DNA of 64,000 nucleotides. It comes from Mesorhizobium sp. INR15 (lineage in GTDB: Bacteria; Pseudomonadota; Alphaproteobacteria; Rhizobiales; Rhizobiaceae). The translations under genes were made by a program, and so were the position numbers. The stretch lies in the NCBI RefSeq assembly GCF_015500075.1, contig NZ_CP045496.1, positions 6,086,001 to 6,150,000 on the forward strand, in the 5' to 3' direction. Positions 35,019 to 43,688 of the stretch are shown here, one piece after another; position 1 is the stretch's first letter, and each line of letters starts with the position of its first letter. The notes beneath the pieces are model-generated. The model saw only the letters and a program-made list of their open reading frames with translations. It had not been told where the DNA came from and did no database searches.

Positions 35019-35969
35019 TCAAATTGTTCGTGCGACCACCGCTTTGGCAATCATGATGTCCTGCACGGCGACGCCGGTCAGGTCGGCCACCGTGATGTCG
35101 CCGGGCAAGCGCGGCCCGGCCTTTCCGGCAATGACATTTCCGAGTTCGACGATACCCTCTGGCCTCAAGGCGCCTGCCGCTATCGCGGCGCGAATCTCGC
35201 CGCGCATCAGGCACTGCGGTATGCTGTCGGCGACCACCAGGGCGGCCGACTTCAGGATCAACGGATCGAGCTCGTTCTTTTCAGGCGTATCCGAACCCAT
35301 CGCGGTGATATGCGTGCCGGGTCTGATCCAATCCGCGAGCAGATAGGGCTGATGGGCAGCGGTCGTCGTAACGATCAATTGCGACGAAGCGGCAACTTCT
35401 CGCGGGCTTGCCGCTACGCGAGCTTTGTAGCCCATGCCAGCGATATCGCGCACGGCTTCGGTCGCGCGCTCGACATCACGCGCCCACAAGACGAGGTCAC
35501 GGCATTGCGTCACCCTGCGCAGATAGTCGGCCTGCAAGCGCGCCTGCACGCCGGCCCCGCAAATTCCAATCGTGTCCAGGCGCGACGGTGCCAGATGACG
35601 CGCGACAACGGCGCCCGCGGCGGCGGTCCTGTGATTGGTGAGCTCCCCCTCCTCCAGAAGGATGCTGAGAACCTGGCCCGTCTTGGCTGAGAGCACCAGC
35701 ATGCAACCGGAGAACGGCGGCAGCCCCAATTTCGGATTGTTGAAAAAACCCGTTGCAAGCTTGACGACGAACACGTCGTCGCCGTGCACGGCGCCGTATT
35801 TGATGTGAAGCTCGCCGTTCTCGTCCGGGAAAAGCAGTTCGCCTACCGGCGGAACCTCGACCTTGCCCTCGGACAGGGCGACGAAGCCGCGCTCGATCTC
35901 GGCGACGACATCGATGTCCGGCAGAGCTTTCAGGATTTGCGCAAGCGGCACGATCTTCGTCAATTCCAT
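35019..35969 (-). CDS. Ornithine cyclodeaminase / mu-crystallin family protein
   Basis: This is a 316-residue NAD(P)-binding protein of the OCD/mu-crystallin family. The Rossmann segment is IGICGAGVQARLQADYLRRV, followed by WARDVERATEA. Catalytic-region phrases are GTHITAMGSDTPEKNELDP and ALVVADSIPQC. Members include ornithine cyclodeaminase, alanine dehydrogenase and ketimine reductases. It is the first gene of a two-gene unit with the aminotransferase. It is divergent from the amino-acid ABC transporter genes, so a shared regulatory region is likely between 35970 and 36258. Confidence 0.88.
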   Translation of the reverse strand: MELTKIVPLAQILKALPDIDVVAEIERGFVALSEGKVEVPPVGELLFPDENGELHIKYGAVHGDDVFVVKLATGFFNNPKLGLPPFSGCMLVLSAKTGQVLSILLEEGELTNHRTAAAGAVVARHLAPSRLDTIGICGAGVQARLQADYLRRVTQCRDLVLWARDVERATEAVRDIAGMGYKARVAASPREVAASSQLIVTTTAAHQPYLLADWIRPGTHITAMGSDTPEKNELDPLILKSAALVVADSIPQCLMRGEIRAAIAAGALRPEGIVELGNVIAGKAGPRLPGDITVADLTGVAVQDIMIAKAVVARTI

Positions 35970-36258
35970 CTCCCCGAAACAACACCGATCAATTCAATAG
36001 CGTGGCACCGCCCTAGCATGCGACCCGTCGAGGCTTGGTTGCCTAGTTTGGAAACCTGGCTTGAGGAATTTGGTAACGCACGCAACCCTGGCTGCACTAA
36101 CCTTGGAACCGCGGAAGGGCCGGACGGCATATGTGGCGTGAAGCAATTTCGCAACGGTACACCGCTTCGGTGGCTACGAGAACGATCGCCGGGCGAACCC
36201 AAGGGATGGCGTGTCGCCAACTCGCGGAAAACGCCCGCAGGATAAAGGGGAATAAGAC

Positions 36259-37026
36259 ATGAGAAACAAATTGCTTGGCTTGGCCGGCGCAATCGGGATC
36301 GCCCTGATGCCGATGATGGCGGCGGCTCAGGACATCACTTTCGCCACGGAGGCGGCCTACCCGCCTTTCAACTTCCGAGCCGCGGATGGCTCGATCGCGG
36401 GTTTTGAAATCGATCTGGGGAATGCTCTCTGCAAGAAAATGAACCGGAACTGCACCTTCGTGGCCCAGAATTGGGACGGCATGATCCCAGGTTTGCTGGT
36501 GAAAAAGTTCGACGGCATCTTTGCCTCGATGACGATCACCGAGGAGCGCAAAAAGCAGATCGACTTTACCGATCCCTACTATCAGACAGCCGCCGTGTTC
36601 GTCGCGGCCGAGGCGACCAAGATCGACTTCGCCGACAAGGCTCTGGGCGGGCTGAAGATCGGCACAATCCCGGGCGTAGCGCAGTGCTATCTGGAAAAGG
36701 CTTACCCGAATGCCAGCGTCCAGGTTTATCAGAACGCCGAAGACATGTTCCTCGACGTCGGTGCCGGCCGGCTGGATGCCGTCTTCTCCGATCGGATCCA
36801 GCTCGACTTCGGCCTGCTGAAGACAGAGCGCGGCAAGGGCTTTGCCTTCAAGGGCGATCCTGTCAACGAACCCGGCTGCTTTGGTGAAGGCATCGGTATC
36901 GGCCTCAGGAAACAGGACACCGATCTGCGCGAGGCGTTGAACAAGGCCATCAAGGCGGTTCGCGATGATGGAACCTACAAGGCGATCAACGACAAATATT
37001 TCAGCTACGACATCTTTGGCAAGTGA
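36259..37026 (+). CDS. Amino-acid ABC transporter substrate-binding protein
   Basis: This 255-residue periplasmic binding protein is of the Lys/Arg/Orn-type family. A Sec signal peptide ends at MAAAQD. The mature part has ITFATEAAYPPFNFRAADGS, FEIDLGNALCKK, the ligand-contact region ASMTITEERKKQIDFTDPYY and KIGTIPGVAQCYLEK. The acidic and aromatic residues typical of the cationic-amino-acid group are present (YPPF, FTDPYY). Upstream enzymes of the ornithine-cyclodeaminase family make a basic amino acid or imino acid a plausible ligand. AGGGGAATAAG precedes the ATG. Confidence 0.9.
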   Translation: MRNKLLGLAGAIGIALMPMMAAAQDITFATEAAYPPFNFRAADGSIAGFEIDLGNALCKKMNRNCTFVAQNWDGMIPGLLVKKFDGIFASMTITEERKKQIDFTDPYYQTAAVFVAAEATKIDFADKALGGLKIGTIPGVAQCYLEKAYPNASVQVYQNAEDMFLDVGAGRLDAVFSDRIQLDFGLLKTERGKGFAFKGDPVNEPGCFGEGIGIGLRKQDTDLREALNKAIKAVRDDGTYKAINDKYFSYDIFGK

Positions 37027-37072
37027 GCCTGAGACGCACCGAGTGCAACGACCATAGACTGTCAGGATAACC

Positions 37073-37759
37073 GTGACTGACACTGCCGACTATCTGCCGT
37101 TTGTCCTTCGCGGCATCTACGTGACGATTGCGCTAAGCGTCTGCTCGCTCCTGGTGGCGACGGCGCTGGGCCTGGTCGGAGCCTGGGCAAAATCATCGAA
37201 ATTCTCGGTCGCGCGTGGCGCGGCCGAGATCTACACCACGCTGATCCGGGGCGTTCCGGACCTGGTGCTGATGCTGCTGCTCTATTATGGCGGCCAAGCG
37301 GTTGTGAACCGGATCGGCGACGCGACAGGCTTGTGGGAAAGAGCGGAGCTCGACCCGTTTACCGTGGCCGTCGCGGCGATCGGCGTCATTTTCGGATCTT
37401 ACATGACCGAGACGTTTCGTGGCGCCTATCTGTCGATCCCGCGCGGTCAAAGCGAAGGCGGAAAAGCGCTTGGCCTGGGCGGATGGCCTCTCTTCAGGCT
37501 GGTCATCTGGCCCCAACTCATGCGCAACGCCATGCCGAGCTTCACCAACAACTGGCTCAGCCTGATGAAGACGACTGCCCTGGCGTCGGTGATGGGGCTG
37601 GAGGACATCGTAAACAAGGCGAACGCTGCCGGACGCGCGACGCACCAGCCGTTCACGTTCATCGCTATCGTCCTGATCATATATCTCGGCCTCACCGTTG
37701 CCTCGGACGTGGGACTGCGCGTCCTCGCGAGACGGCTTCGCGTTGCGGAGACCGCCTGA
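37073..37759 (+). CDS. Amino-acid ABC transporter permease, HisQ-like
   Basis: This 228-residue permease has five hydrophobic helices and the His/Glu/Gln/Arg/opine family motif: TLIRGVPDLVLMLLLYYGGQ, FRGAYLSIPRGQSEGGKALG, and the EAA loop followed by RNAMPSFTNNWLSLMKTTAL. GTG 37073 follows CAGGATAA. Its stop abuts the second permease gene (one base between), so translation is coupled. The pair would form the heterodimeric channel for the binding protein encoded upstream. Confidence 0.9.
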   Translation: MTDTADYLPFVLRGIYVTIALSVCSLLVATALGLVGAWAKSSKFSVARGAAEIYTTLIRGVPDLVLMLLLYYGGQAVVNRIGDATGLWERAELDPFTVAVAAIGVIFGSYMTETFRGAYLSIPRGQSEGGKALGLGGWPLFRLVIWPQLMRNAMPSFTNNWLSLMKTTALASVMGLEDIVNKANAAGRATHQPFTFIAIVLIIYLGLTVASDVGLRVLARRLRVAETA

Positions 37760-37760
37760 G

Positions 37761-38492
37761 ATGGAAACCGCCTTGTCGACACTTCAGGATTTCTCGCCGA
37801 TCGATCTCGGTGTGATCGCCGCCAACTGGCCCCTCTTCGCGAAGGGCCTCATCAACACGCTGCTGCTTGTCCTGATCCCGTTGCTGCTTGCCATCGCGAT
37901 TGCCATTCCGCTCGCTGTGATCCGGGCACAAAGGGTTCGCGGCTTCAATTGGATCGTGTTCTGCTACACCTATGTCTTCCGCGGTACGCCGCTGCTCGTT
38001 CAGCTCTATCTCCTCTACTACGGCGCCGCGCAGTTTGAGTTTGTCCGCCACTCGTTTCTTTGGCCTGTGCTGCGCGGAGCCTGGGGATGCGCCTTTGTCT
38101 CCATCACGCTTTGCTCCGCCGCCTATCTTACCGAAATCCTCAGGGGAGCGATCGAAGGCGTGCCCAAAGGCGAAGTCGAAGCCGCCAAGGCTCTGGGTCT
38201 CTCCGGCGTCCGGCTCTTCTGGCTGATCGTTCTGCCCTCCGCCTGGCGACGCTCGCTGCCGCCGCTGTCCAACGAAGTGATCTTCACGCTGCATGGCAGC
38301 GTCGTCGCAAGCACCATAACAATCATCGACATCCTGGGTGCCGGCAGGATGCTCAACAACAAATATTATCTCGCCGCTGAAGGCCTGCTTACCGCGGCCA
38401 TCCTCTATTTCGCGCTCACCTTCCTGATCACCGCCGTGTTCCGCGGGCTCGAGCGCAAATACCTGTCGCATTTGAAATTATCCCGATCCTGA
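37761..38492 (+). CDS. Amino-acid ABC transporter permease, HisM-like
   Basis: This second permease of the pair has 243 residues. It has VFRGTPLLVQLYLLYYGAAQ, ILRGAIEGVPKGEVEAAKALG (EAA loop) and LPSAWRRSLPPLSNEVIFTL. ATG 37761 is taken because it follows the previous stop directly. No ATP-binding subunit is encoded before or after; the next gene is an aminotransferase. The importer must borrow an ATPase from elsewhere. Confidence 0.9.
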   Translation: METALSTLQDFSPIDLGVIAANWPLFAKGLINTLLLVLIPLLLAIAIAIPLAVIRAQRVRGFNWIVFCYTYVFRGTPLLVQLYLLYYGAAQFEFVRHSFLWPVLRGAWGCAFVSITLCSAAYLTEILRGAIEGVPKGEVEAAKALGLSGVRLFWLIVLPSAWRRSLPPLSNEVIFTLHGSVVASTITIIDILGAGRMLNNKYYLAAEGLLTAAILYFALTFLITAVFRGLERKYLSHLKLSRS

Positions 38493-38504
38493 AGGAGTTG
38501 GACA

Positions 38505-39665
38505 TTGGATAACCATACAAACGCCGAGGGGCGCCTGGCATCGCTGGACGTGTTTCCGCCGGCACAATCCTACGTGTATCTCGATGCGGCATCGGTCGGC
38601 CTGACGCACAAGACGGCGGCCGAGGCGATCAATCGCTGGCAGACCGAACTTGCCGAGGACGGAACGGTGGCCTTCGACGAGGAGGCCGAGGTCAAATGCT
38701 TCGATGACCTGAATGCTGCCACCGCGCAGCTCTTCAACGCGACGCCTGCCGACATCGCCGTGGCTTCAAGCGAGACGGTGCTGATGTCATCGCTGGCCTG
38801 GGCAGCCATGCCGAAAAGAGGATCGACCATCGTCGCGACAACCATCACGCACCCCAGCACCGTCTATCCCTGGATGCGAGTAGCCCAGCACACGGGTGCG
38901 GAGATGCGCTGGGTCAAGCCGCGCGAGAGCATGGCCATCGACATGGATGAATTGCTTGGCGCGATCGATGCCAACACCTCCGTCGTCTGCATTTCGCATG
39001 TCGAATACGGAACCGGCCAGACCTACGATCTCAGGGCGATCGCCGAGCAGGCGCACCGCCATGGCGCCCTCTGCGTCGTCGATGGAACGCAGTCGGCCGG
39101 ACAGGTCGTGGTCGATGCGGCCGGCAGCGGCGTGGATGCCGTGGCAACCTCCACCTACAAATGGCTGTGCGGTCCGTTCGGCACCGGCCTGACCTATATT
39201 TCGCCGCGCATGCAGGAGATGAACCCCGGCTTGCTGGGCTGGCGATCGCACAAGGATATGTGGGACTTCCAAGCCGACAGGGTCGAACTGCCGGATGGGG
39301 CGAAGCGGTACGAGTTCGGAACCATGGCCTATGGCACCGCGATTGGCGCGACGGTCAGCCTGCGCTACCTCTTGGACACAGGCATCGGCAAAATCCAGGC
39401 GCACAATTCGAAGATTTCAGCCCAATTGATCGAGGGGCTGCGAGAACTCGGCGCCGAGGTGCTGGGCCCAACCGATCCGATGCAGCGCTCGGCAACCGTC
39501 GCAGCCCGGTTCGCGGGCAAGGACAGCGCCCAGTTCGCAAGGACCCTGAAGCAGAACAATGTGATCGCCTCGCTGCGCAAGGATTTCATCCGCTTCTCGC
39601 CGCATTTCTACAACTCAGCCGACGATATCGGCCGTGGGCTGGCTGCCATCCGGGCAGCCTTGTGA
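38505..39665 (+). CDS. Class V PLP-dependent aminotransferase-fold enzyme
   Basis: This 386-residue enzyme belongs to the cysteine-desulfurase/isopenicillin-epimerase-like fold. The PLP Lys is in STYKWLCGPFGTGLTYIS, with cofactor contacts VVDGTQSAGQ. TTG 38505 is used because GAAGGAG lies seven bases upstream and the frame begins right there. Enzymes of this group act as aminotransferases, desulfurases, epimerases or lyases. It is the last gene of the ABC operon, so it probably acts on the imported compound. Reaction not assigned. Confidence 0.85.
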   Translation: MDNHTNAEGRLASLDVFPPAQSYVYLDAASVGLTHKTAAEAINRWQTELAEDGTVAFDEEAEVKCFDDLNAATAQLFNATPADIAVASSETVLMSSLAWAAMPKRGSTIVATTITHPSTVYPWMRVAQHTGAEMRWVKPRESMAIDMDELLGAIDANTSVVCISHVEYGTGQTYDLRAIAEQAHRHGALCVVDGTQSAGQVVVDAAGSGVDAVATSTYKWLCGPFGTGLTYISPRMQEMNPGLLGWRSHKDMWDFQADRVELPDGAKRYEFGTMAYGTAIGATVSLRYLLDTGIGKIQAHNSKISAQLIEGLRELGAEVLGPTDPMQRSATVAARFAGKDSAQFARTLKQNNVIASLRKDFIRFSPHFYNSADDIGRGLAAIRAAL

Positions 39666-39768
39666 ACACGCTGCATCCCTTGCCCGTGGGCCGCTTGTAG
39701 GTGGCAATGCGGTCCCCTAATATTGTCCAGGCGAGTGCAATCAGTGCCCGCCTGGGCAATGATCAAGC

Positions 39769-40686
39769 ATGAACTGGCCACATCGACTTTTCACGGGCGA
39801 GATCGGCGACGCCGAGATCAAGTTGCTTCGCATCTTCCGCACCGTCGCCGATTGCGGTGGCTTTTCCGCTGCCGAAGTCGAACTGGGTGCTTCGAAGTCC
39901 GCCATCAGCAAGCAGATGAGCGATCTGGAAATTCGCCTCGGCATGCGGTTGTGCAACCGGGGCCGGTCGGGCTTCAGCCTGACGCCGGAAGGCGAGCGGG
40001 CCTATGCGGCGACTAGCCAACTGCTTGCCTCGCTGGAGATTTTCCGCTCTCAGATCAACGACACCATGGCTGGCCTGACCGGAACCCTTTATATCGGCCT
40101 GGTCGACACGATCGTCACGAAGTCGGACTCCGCACTGCATCGCGCAATCTCCGCCTATTGCGGCAAGCACAAGGACGTGGGCATCAGGATCATTTCCGGA
40201 TCGTCAGCGGAAATATCCCGCGCCGTCCAGGAGATGCGAATCCATGTCGGCGTGACGGTGCTTGAATCCGAGCATCCCGACATCTCGGCCGTGACGCTCT
40301 TTGAAGAGGTGAGCCAGCTCTACTGCGGGGCCAAGCACCCGCTTTGGCCAATGGCCGACAGCGACATCCAGGTCGCCGATCTCTCAGGCCGGGCGTTCGT
40401 GCGGCACGGCTATTCCGAGGCAGAGCGATCCTATGTCGATCGCATGAACATGTCCCTGAAAGCGATTTCGCATGTGACCGAGGGGGTTCTGTTCCTCATC
40501 TTGTCGGGAAGCTATCTCGGCTTTCTTCCCACCCATTTCGCGGAAATCTGGCAGCAGCGGGGAGAGATCCGGCCGATCCTCACCAGCGATGTCGCGAAGA
40601 AAACAAGACTTTCGGTTATCGCCAACCGCAAGATCCTCAAGAACGCCCTGATCGGCAGCTTCCTGGATGAAATCGCCCGGCACTAG
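39769..40686 (+). CDS. LysR-family transcriptional regulator
   Basis: This 305-residue LysR protein has a winged helix-turn-helix at about residues 18-77 (LLRIFRTVADCGGFSAAEVE, SKSAISKQMSDLEIRLGMRL) after an unusually acidic 15-residue lead. The effector domain follows. It lies directly downstream of the ABC/aminotransferase operon on the same strand and is probably its regulator. No inducer can be inferred. Confidence 0.9.
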   Translation: MNWPHRLFTGEIGDAEIKLLRIFRTVADCGGFSAAEVELGASKSAISKQMSDLEIRLGMRLCNRGRSGFSLTPEGERAYAATSQLLASLEIFRSQINDTMAGLTGTLYIGLVDTIVTKSDSALHRAISAYCGKHKDVGIRIISGSSAEISRAVQEMRIHVGVTVLESEHPDISAVTLFEEVSQLYCGAKHPLWPMADSDIQVADLSGRAFVRHGYSEAERSYVDRMNMSLKAISHVTEGVLFLILSGSYLGFLPTHFAEIWQQRGEIRPILTSDVAKKTRLSVIANRKILKNALIGSFLDEIARH

Positions 40687-40902
40687 GCAAGGAGCGGCCA
40701 GCGATGAGATCAGCGGCTTTCTCGGCAATCAAGATCGTCGACATAGATCTGTTTCAGGGTGTCTCGCGCGTCGATGGCCGTCGCCGGGGCGCCGCGTTCG
40801 ACGCCCATGAAGTTTGACGCGATCTCGTACCCGCCGCGACGCTGTAGGGCTTATCTACCCCCTTCCCGGTCGAGGCTCGGTCACTGCGCAAGCCGCGTGA
40901 CC

Positions 40903-41526
40903 TCAGAAAGTCGGCGGCGTGCAGGTCCACAAGATGCTCGCAGGTTCCGTGCCGGTGTTGCGGTAGGAATGCGGAATGTGCGAGCGGAAACAGAACGAGT
41001 CGCCTATTTTCAGGCTGTGGACGACTCCGTCGAGAATGAGGTCGATCTGGCCGCGCAGGATATAGCCGGTTTCCTCGCCCTCATGGGTGATTGCCGCGCC
41101 GCTCTGGCCGCCGACGTCGATGTGATGGATGGTGCTCTGCAGCAGATGCCCGCCCTTGTAGGGGATAATGCGTTCCACCGAAACGCCGGCCCAGTCGCCC
41201 GGCCGATAGTCGAGTGTGACCACCGGGCGGGTACCGGCGCGAAAGACAGGAGAGTCGTCTGGCTCGTTCTCATCGAACAGCCAGCTGATGTTTGTTTCCA
41301 ACACGCGAACCAGACGGTGGATGAGCGGCAGGGACGGCAAGGCGCGGCCGTTCTCGGCCTTGGACAACAGGCTTTCAGAACATTGGCTGCGCTTGGCCAA
41401 TTCCTTCAGCGTCAGGCCCTTTGTCTGCCGCGCCAGCTTGAGCTTGGTGCCGAGGCGCCGCCGCGATTCGAGCAGTTCATTCGTCTCGACATCGCGATCG
41501 TCTATCAACAAGTTCGCTTTGCTCAT
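40903..41526 (-). CDS. XRE-family regulator with C-terminal cupin domain
   Basis: This regulator of about 207 residues has a helix-turn-helix of the XRE type (about 25-80, LKLARQTKGLTLKELAKRSQ, SESLLSKAENGRALPSL). A cupin sensor domain follows (about 110-205, GGQSGAAITHEGEETGYILR, SFCFRSHIPHSYRNTGTEPA). The two metal-binding histidine clusters of the cupin are visible. It is the last gene of the minus-strand transporter/amidohydrolase group and may regulate it in response to a small molecule. ATG 41526 is used; a TTG five codons earlier is possible. Confidence 0.9.
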   Translation of the reverse strand: MSKANLLIDDRDVETNELLESRRRLGTKLKLARQTKGLTLKELAKRSQCSESLLSKAENGRALPSLPLIHRLVRVLETNISWLFDENEPDDSPVFRAGTRPVVTLDYRPGDWAGVSVERIIPYKGGHLLQSTIHHIDVGGQSGAAITHEGEETGYILRGQIDLILDGVVHSLKIGDSFCFRSHIPHSYRNTGTEPASILWTCTPPTF

Positions 41527-41639
41527 CCTGTCCGCTCTCAAAGCCCGCAGGCGAAAGGTGCAATACCGCTCGCCGTTGTTACAGGTTTTGTACGGCCTTG
41601 CGCGACTTTTTGCGAAAGGCTGAAAGACCCGCCCGACGC

Positions 41640-42398
41640 TCAGTGTGCCATGCCACCGTCGACCATCATCGACTTGGCCGTAATGTAGCGTGATTCCTCC
41701 GAGGCAAGGAACGTGTACATCGGTGCAACTTCAGCCGGAGTGCCTTGCCTGCCGAGCGGCACAATGCGCTGGACGATCTCACCATGCGCCCGCGCCCCAC
41801 CCATATGGTCGATCGCCGGATTGTTGAACGGCGTGTCGATCCAGCCCGGCAACACCGAGTTGACCCGGATATTGGACGGCGCCAACTCCTGGGCAAGTGC
41901 CGTGGTGAAGGCGATCACGGCGCCCTTGGCGGCCGCGTAGGCGGTCATGCCTGGCGCTCCGCGCAGGCCCGCCAGCGAAGAGGTGGTGATGAAACTGCCG
42001 CCACCGGCACGGCGCAGGGCGGCGGCACCATATTTGGCGGCAAAGAAAGTGCCGCGCGCATTGACGTTGAAGATCGCATCCCAGGTCGCGGCTTCGAACG
42101 TATCTATGGCTCCGGTCCGCATCAGGCCGGCAAAAAATGCCAGCGTGTCGAGCCCGCCGAGTTGCTTTTCAGCAAAAGCGACCGCATCGCGAACCGAGGC
42201 TTCGTCACCCACGTCGCAGGCGATACCGTGGGCGACGACGCCTTGGGCACGGGCAAGTTCGACGGCTTCCGCCATCGCCGCTTCGTTGATGTCGGCGATG
42301 ACCAGGCTGGCACCGTTCCTGGCAAAATCCTCGACACAGGCACGGCCGATGCCTGTAGCCGCGCCGATCAGCAGCGCGCGTTTCCCGCTAAGCCTCAT
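41640..42398 (-). CDS. Short-chain dehydrogenase/reductase
   Basis: This 252-residue classical SDR has the cofactor loop GAATGIGRACVEDF (about 12-25), the acidic residue DIN after the second strand (NAD preference), the SSLAG serine region and YAAAKGA with the catalytic Tyr and Lys. A strong GAGGAGG precedes ATG 42398. It is in the minus-strand Dpp-type operon after the M20 amidohydrolase gene, suggesting that it oxidises an alcohol released by that enzyme or imported by the transporter. Confidence 0.92.
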   Translation of the reverse strand: MRLSGKRALLIGAATGIGRACVEDFARNGASLVIADINEAAMAEAVELARAQGVVAHGIACDVGDEASVRDAVAFAEKQLGGLDTLAFFAGLMRTGAIDTFEAATWDAIFNVNARGTFFAAKYGAAALRRAGGGSFITTSSLAGLRGAPGMTAYAAAKGAVIAFTTALAQELAPSNIRVNSVLPGWIDTPFNNPAIDHMGGARAHGEIVQRIVPLGRQGTPAEVAPMYTFLASEESRYITAKSMMVDGGMAH

Positions 42399-42443
42399 AG
42401 TTTGTCCTCCTCGTCTGTTTGGGTTTTATGCCGGCCGGCACCG

Positions 42444-43622
42444 TCAATCGGGCCGCGGCGATTTGGCCGTCGACCAGTTCGTTGCCAGCGACGTCCAGTA
42501 AAGCGCGCCCAAAGGGATGAGCGCGTCGTTGAAATTGAAACCGGGATTGTGCAGTGGCGTGTCCTGGCCATTGCCGATCCAGACGTAGCATCCCGTTTTT
42601 GAATTGAGCATGAAAGCGAAATCCTCCGACGCCATGCTCGGCTCGAACTCGGTCAATACGGCGTCTCGACCCCAGATGTTTTCAGCAACTACCTCGACGA
42701 TCGCGGCTGCATTGGGATCATTTATGGTGGCTGGATAGCGCGGCTCGAAGGCCAGGGCGGCGCCGACTTCATGGGTGATCGCGACGCCTTCAACGATCTG
42801 GTCGAGCCGCTGGCGCACCTTGGCGCGCGCCGCGTCTGAAAAGGCACGCACCGTGCCGTGCAAGACCACTTCGCCGGGCAACGCGTTGAGCGAGTTGCCG
42901 CCATGGATCTGGGTCAGCGAAACGACAGTCGGCTGAAGCGCGTCGACCGACCGGCTGGTGATCGACTGCAGGCTGGAGATGAATGCCCCGGCGGCGGCAA
43001 TGGCGTCGGTGCCGAGATGCGGCAGCGCGGCGTGCACGCCCTTGGCGCGGATCGTGATGGTGAAAAGATCCATCGCCGCCATCATCGGTCCCGGCCGCAC
43101 AGCGACCGTGCCGAGTGGCAAGCCTGGCCAGTTGTGCAACCCAAAAACGGCATCGACCGGGAAGCGGTCGAACAGGCCTTCTTCCACCATCAGGCGGCCG
43201 CCGCCCTCGGCTTCCTCGGCGGGCTGGAAGATGAAGCGGACACGGCCGGCGAAGTCTCGATCGCGCGAAAGATAATCGGCCGCCGCCAGCAACATGGTCA
43301 TGTGGCCGTCGTGGCCGCAGGCGTGGCTGACGCCGTCGCGGCGTGAGCGATAACTGTGGCTGGTTTCCTCGTGGATCGGCAAGGCATCCATGTCGGCGCG
43401 CAGGCCGATGGCAGGACCCGGCTTGCGGCCTTCGAGCGTCGCCACCAGCCCTGTGCCGGCGATGTCGGTCGTGACGCCCATGCCCATCTCGGTCAGGCGC
43501 TCGGCAAGGAACGCAGCGGTCTGGTGTTCCTTGAATGCCACCTCCGGCCATTGATGCAGATGCTGCCGCCAGCCGGCATGAACCGTCTTACGATCGCGGA
43601 AAAAAGCTTCAGCCGATGCCAT
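42444..43622 (-). CDS. M20 family amidohydrolase (hippurate hydrolase type)
   Basis: This is a 392-residue metal-dependent amidohydrolase of the IAA-amino-acid/hippurate/N-acetyl-diaminopimelate group. The metal ligands are in place: Cys102 and His104 in HACGHDGHM, Glu136-Glu137 in FQPAEEAEGG, and HNWP further on, with ASEDFAFML near the end. These enzymes cleave N-acyl amino acids. It follows the ABC transporter genes in the same direction, so the imported compound is probably an N-acyl amino acid or similar amide. Confidence 0.92.
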   Translation of the reverse strand: MASAEAFFRDRKTVHAGWRQHLHQWPEVAFKEHQTAAFLAERLTEMGMGVTTDIAGTGLVATLEGRKPGPAIGLRADMDALPIHEETSHSYRSRRDGVSHACGHDGHMTMLLAAADYLSRDRDFAGRVRFIFQPAEEAEGGGRLMVEEGLFDRFPVDAVFGLHNWPGLPLGTVAVRPGPMMAAMDLFTITIRAKGVHAALPHLGTDAIAAAGAFISSLQSITSRSVDALQPTVVSLTQIHGGNSLNALPGEVVLHGTVRAFSDAARAKVRQRLDQIVEGVAITHEVGAALAFEPRYPATINDPNAAAIVEVVAENIWGRDAVLTEFEPSMASEDFAFMLNSKTGCYVWIGNGQDTPLHNPGFNFNDALIPLGALYWTSLATNWSTAKSPRPD

Positions 43623-43688
43623 AGGGGTGTCTTCTCCGCCGCGGAAGTCTCGGCCTATCGCGCAAGAGGCAGGCGATAGGACCAGATG

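Noticed and set aside
40687..40902. Possible gene remnant between the LysR and XRE-cupin genes
   Set aside because: A minus-strand stretch of about 45 codons (containing NFMGVERGAPATAIDARDTL) reads like protein, but I could not match it to a family and it has no start signal.
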